NCBI GenBank assembly: GCA_023525975.1
Contig: CM042025.1
Location: 1,937,001-2,001,000, forward strand
Direction of reading: 5' to 3'
From: Smallanthus sonchifolius
Lineage: Eukaryota > Streptophyta > Magnoliopsida > Asterales > Asteraceae
DNA length: 64,000 bases
The position numbers were made by a program, and so were the translations under genes. Of this stretch, positions 60,303-64,000 are shown in pieces; the stretch's first letter is position 1; each line of letters opens with the position of its first letter. Below the pieces are notes generated by a model. It searched no databases, was not told the origin of the DNA, and saw only the letters and a program-made list of their open reading frames with translations.

Positions 60303-63300
60303 TTAAGAGGTCGACTGAATCGCAACCAAAGACGCGTATGATCCGCCCTTTACATTAATTAGATCTTCATGCTTTCCTTTCTCAACAATTACTCCATTTT
60401 TAACCACTGCAATGACATCAGCGCCCTTAATCGTTGACAACCGATGAGCCACCACAACCGTGGTCCGGTTAACCATGATCCTGTCCAACGCGTCCTGAAC
60501 CACTCTTTCTGACTCAGCATCAAGCGCACTTGTGGCTTCATCTAGCAGTGGTATCTTGGGACTCTTGACAATGGCTCTAGCAATTGCCACTCTCTGTTTC
60601 TGTCCACCTGACAATTGGACTCCTCTGTCTCCTACCATTGTATTGTAACCCTACAATCCACACATCATTCTTGAATATCAAATCATTTACTATCATATAT
60701 TTTTTAAAGGTTTGAAAGTTCGCCATATGCCATATCTAACATCCCAAAACCATTTTCCTTTTAGAGTTAATTGTACGAGTGGTTTCCGGTAGGGTTGTAA
60801 CCGAACCGAACCAAACGAAGCCTTGTTCGTGTTCGTTCGTTTAACATTTAACTTGTTCATGAATGGTTCACGAACACTAACCGAACGAAATTTCATGTTC
60901 GTGTTCGTTCATTAAGGAAATGTACGTGTTCACGAACGGAACCGAACGAAGCCTTGTTTGGGACTTTTGATGTCAGCCCTAATGTCTTCCAAAATGAACA
61001 TTTAATAAGATCCTTTTAATTTCAAGTTTTATGTATATGTATCGAACGTACTTTACTTACTTAATTGTTAGGGTAAAAAATAAAATAAAATAAAAATTAA
61101 AGAATATAAGAAGTTTAGATAAACTAAAATAGAAATATACAAAAATCTTTGATGAACAACATAAACAAACGAACATGAACGAACACGAACGTAAACGAAC
61201 GTTAACGAACACAAATGAACGAACGAGACATCTGTTCATGTTCGTTCATTTAGTTAATTGGACGGAATTCCTTGTTCATGTTCGTTCATTTATTAAACGA
61301 ACGAACGTAAACGAACTTCCCGCTGAACGGTTCACGAACTGTTCGCCGAACGGTTCACGAACTGTTCGTTTACAACCCTAGTTTCCGGTATGCACGTACG
61401 GTCTTTATCTTTTTCTTTTCGGAAATTACGGATTTGTTCTCACTGTTTTTCAACTACGAGATCAAATCCGTAATTTCTAAAAAGAAAGAAACAAAATCTT
61501 CGTAAAACCGTAAAACATGCATATTACATGATCATTTGCTTAGTTAAAATTTCTTTTTATAAACATAATAATTTCATTATCCCTAAACCTTTCAAAGGTT
61601 TATGAATAGATCACATACTTTATTTTGGATCACTTTTTGGGGCTAAAATATAATCAAAAAGCAATGGAACATTTAAAGATTTTGAAACTCTTAATGCCAC
61701 ATGAACATGAAATAAAACCTGGTGTAAGCCACTGATGAAGTTGTGGGCATCAGCCAACTCTGAAGCAGCTAGTATTTCAGCCTCGGTTGCATCACCATCC
61801 TTTCCGTACACAATGTTGGCTTGGATGGTGTTATTGAACAAGACCGGCTCTTGGCTCACTAGACCCATCTGTAGTCTGAGCCACTTGAGTTGAAATTTTT
61901 GTAACTCGTATCCGCCTAGTGTGATACAACCCGAATCTGGATTGTAAAATCTTTGCAGGAGTGAGATAATCGTTGATTTCCCGCTTCCGCTCTCTCCAAC
62001 CAATGCCACTGTCTGAAAAGAAAACACGACTAGACTTTAGCATGACAAGTAAAAGGTGTTTGGATTTGCGTTTTGAAACTGATTTGATATTGTAATAATT
62101 AGATTCTAGTTATCTGATTACATGTAATCACTTTCAAAATGCATATCCAAACAACCGATAAATAATACGATGTAACAAAACGAATGAAAGTTACCTTGCC
62201 ACTGTGGATGATTAAGCATAAATCACGAAATATCTCGACATCAGGTCTAGTTGGATACCGAAAACTAACATGACGCAGTTCAATTTCCCCTTTCACATGG
62301 TGTATTATCATCCCGGATTCATCATTCGGGTCTATCTCTGACTTGCGATCCAGAATGGCAAATACCGATGCAACAGAACTCTTAGCTTTGCCTGTATTCG
62401 GGGCAAACGAGCCCGAACTAGACACTGCTGTTGCTGCCAATGTCAAAGCAAAGAATGCCTACAAGAACATTTACAAGTGTTCATAAGGTCATTTTCGTGT
62501 TATTCGAATTTGAATTCTTTTAAATTGAATTCGGGTTTATTCGAATAAACCAAGTTACGAATAAACCAGGGTTATGGACCTTTTGGAGAGTATATAGAGT
62601 TGTCTTAGATTTTGCCTATACTTTTGCCTTAGTCTTAGCCTTGCCTTAGCGCTGTATGGGCGTATAGACATATTAAGGGGAGTGTATAGGTATTTGCATA
62701 GGGTTTAGTGGTTCTTTTTTCCTGTATATATGTTATTTTATATGCTGTTACAATATGGTTGTTTGCTCTGATTTTCCTGCTCATATATTATCTAGATTAT
62801 TAGACTATACTATACTAAAAAAAAGAAAAAAAGGAGGCTTTTAGAGCTGAGAGTCTGAGCGGGAGCAACATCTTTATCCCCTGAGATAGAGGTAAAGTCT
62901 GCCTCATCACACCCTCCTAGACCATACTAACAGTTCTACTATAAGTGAGATTATACTGAGTATGTTTGCTTGTATATAATAAAAAAACATATGCATTTTT
63001 TGAATTTTTTTTAAGTTATATAGATCGAATTCAAATATTCGGGTAGAATTGATTTGAAAATCACAAATTTAAATTAGATTCGAAAACCGAATTCAGTGGT
63101 TTGAATGCTATCCTGATTCAGAAATTTAAATACGAATCTGATTTGGTTCAAATTATAGTTTTTTTAGATCGATTCGAATAATGAACACCATTTTGTTTAG
63201 TGATTAGAGGCCTTTTGGCACGAACGGTATCAAATGTGACCCAACAATCAAACCACCAACCAACTGGTCGTGGGTTCGAGTCTAACATCACTCACCCGGA

Positions 63301-63509
63301 AAACATCAGGGAACGTAGCTGTTCCCGCCTCAACAAGCCAAGCTCCGGCATAAAAACTAGCTGCATAAACACAAAAGAGTGTGAAATACGACATTCCAAA
63401 CCCGACCCCAGCGATCAAACCTTGTTTTATCCCGTTTCTCTCGGGTCCCGCACATTTATCTCTATAAAACCGCATCACTTTCTCTTCCCCACAAAAAGAC
63501 GCTATTGTT
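60303..63509 (-). CDS. ABCB-type (MDR/P-glycoprotein) transporter, C-terminal part, at least 4 exons
   Basis: Full-length ABCB proteins export auxin or other small molecules at the plasma membrane. Visible exons in gene order: 63509-63296, 62458-62195, 62012-61719, 60650-60303, all GT-AG and in phase, covering the last transmembrane segments (AFFALTLAATAV) and the second nucleotide-binding domain. Walker A GESGSGKST, the Q-loop region, signature SGGQKQR and the H-loop VVVAHRLST are intact. The Walker B run reads KIPLLDEATS, where the family has KILLLDE. The exon at 63509 starts with TIASFCGEEKV right next to a terminal-repeat element, and no further exon is seen to 64000. Either the gene continues beyond the window after a long intron or it has been cut by the insertion. 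Closest to the ABCB4/11/21 group by recall. Confidence 0.85.
60790..61380. mobile_element. hAT MITE (591 bp) in the last ABCB intron
   Basis: Begins TAGGGTTGTAACCGAACCG and ends GTTCGTTTACAACCCTA, flanked by a perfect 8-bp duplication GTTTCCGG (60782-60789 and 61381-61388). Same family as 41105-42061 and 55629-56235. Confidence 0.9.
62055..62156. mobile_element. Small MITE-like foldback in an ABCB intron
   Basis: About 100 bp with inverted ends, 'ggtgtttggatttgcgtttt' on the left and 'atgcatatccaaacaacc' on the right. It fills most of the 182-bp intron between two exons. Confidence 0.5.
63203..63290 (+). repeat. tRNA-like block beside an ABCB splice donor
   Basis: An A-box-like ttttggcacgaacggta and a B-box-like gtgggttcgagtctaac lie about 50 bases apart on the + strand, ending a few bases from the donor at 63295. 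No poly-A tail or duplication seen; called tRNA-like only. Confidence 0.35.
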
Positions 63510-63510
63510 C

Positions 63511-63776
63511 TTAGCGGCGTTGAAACCGGCTCGTTGAGGTTTTTGGGGGATGGGGGTGGGGGGTGGGGGGGATTTAGGTTTTTTTGGAGGGTGGGTGGGG
63601 TGGGTAGGTTTAGGTTTTTGGGAGGGTGGGGGTTGGAGTATTTAGGTTTTTGGGGGAGTGGGGGTGGGGTGGTTAGGTTTTTGGGTTTAGCTTTAGGGTT
63701 TAATTTTAGCGTTTAGCTTTAAGGGTTTAGCTTTAGCTCTAGGCTTTATTTTGACGAGCCGGTTCCAACGCCGCTG
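63511..63776. mobile_element. Terminal-inverted-repeat element with a G-rich, telomere-like interior
   Basis: Left end TTAGCGGCGTTGAAACCGGC and right end in complement TCAGCGGCGTTGGAACCGGC form a repeat of about 25 bp. Between them the + strand has many runs of 4-7 G separated by T-rich or 'tttagg' segments, then 'gggtttagctttagggttta' motifs. A further 'cttagcgga' lies at 63838. The target duplication is unclear. It abuts the first visible ABCB exon. Confidence 0.65.
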
Positions 63777-64000
63777 AAATTAGTTCAATCGGAGTTTGTT
63801 TGACCCAGTTTCTTAGGGTTTTTAACGAAAATTCACTTCTTAGCGGAACCTTCCCCTATATATATATATATAGTGAGGTTCAAATGCTAACCAATATTTA
63901 TGTGATAACCACTATCAAACATAGTGTTACGTATATGTAACAATTATCATTATGTTAATGTTACATATATGTAAACACTATGTGTCACGTATATGTAACA
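63777..64000. other. AT-rich edge region with short tandem motifs
   Basis: From 63857 a (TA)n run is followed by four spaced copies of 'tatatgtaaca'-like motifs in both directions ('gttacgtatatgtaaca', 'gtcacgtatatgtaaca'). No gene or exon seen. Confidence 0.4.

Overview
The window is plant nuclear DNA. Genes have many short exons separated by AT-rich introns, two proteins look chloroplast-targeted (PPO1 and SECA1), and much of the sequence is nested transposable elements. The PPO1 protein reads closest to the lettuce/chicory type, so an Asteraceae host is the best guess; this rests on recall of protein similarity, not on a search.

Six host genes are supported. From left to right they are PPO1 protoporphyrinogen oxidase (+, 5272-11025, 9 exons), a DHHC protein S-acyltransferase of the PAT19-22 group (+, 27507-31268, 9 exons), SECA1 chloroplast translocase ATPase (-, 32872-42543, 19 exons), a CDKD-type CDK-activating kinase (-, 46157-52581, 7 exons), a single-exon PLP enzyme resembling L-cysteine desulfhydrase (+, 57993-59366), and the 3' part of an ABCB transporter (-, 60303-63509). 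Joining exons at the listed boundaries keeps an open frame throughout: 552 aa for PPO1, 488 aa for the PAT, 1021 aa for SECA1, 405 aa for CDKD and 457 aa for the desulfhydrase. The one problem junction is SECA1 intron 4, where the expected donor reads GA instead of GT. The genes are unrelated neighbours, not an operon; PPO1 and SECA1 both act in the chloroplast, and the PAT and SECA1 are convergent.

The rest is accessory DNA. The left edge (1-1545) is the end of a Mutator-like element. Next comes a degenerate hAT element with a ZMYM1-like transposase (1566-5166), split by a solo LTR (2433-4405) with a perfect 5-bp target duplication; its right end lies about 100 bp upstream of the PPO1 start codon. 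Between PPO1 and the PAT (11-27.5 kb) are a truncated Ty1/copia fragment, a second Mutator-like element with terminal inverted repeats of about 190 bp (18001-24326), a 3.1-kb solo LTR inside it, and several Helitrons. In both the hAT and the Mutator-like case, removing the LTR plus one duplication copy rejoins the host element's codons, so the order of insertion can be read directly.

Smaller elements are frequent in introns and spacers: three tRNA-derived SINEs with 10-14 bp target duplications, a hAT MITE family present three times (plus one other hAT MITE), a Helitron family with the stem-loop CCCGTGT...ACACGGG followed by CTAG-T, and local tandem arrays (PAT intron 8, upstream of SECA1). 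No rRNA, functional tRNA or CRISPR array was seen.
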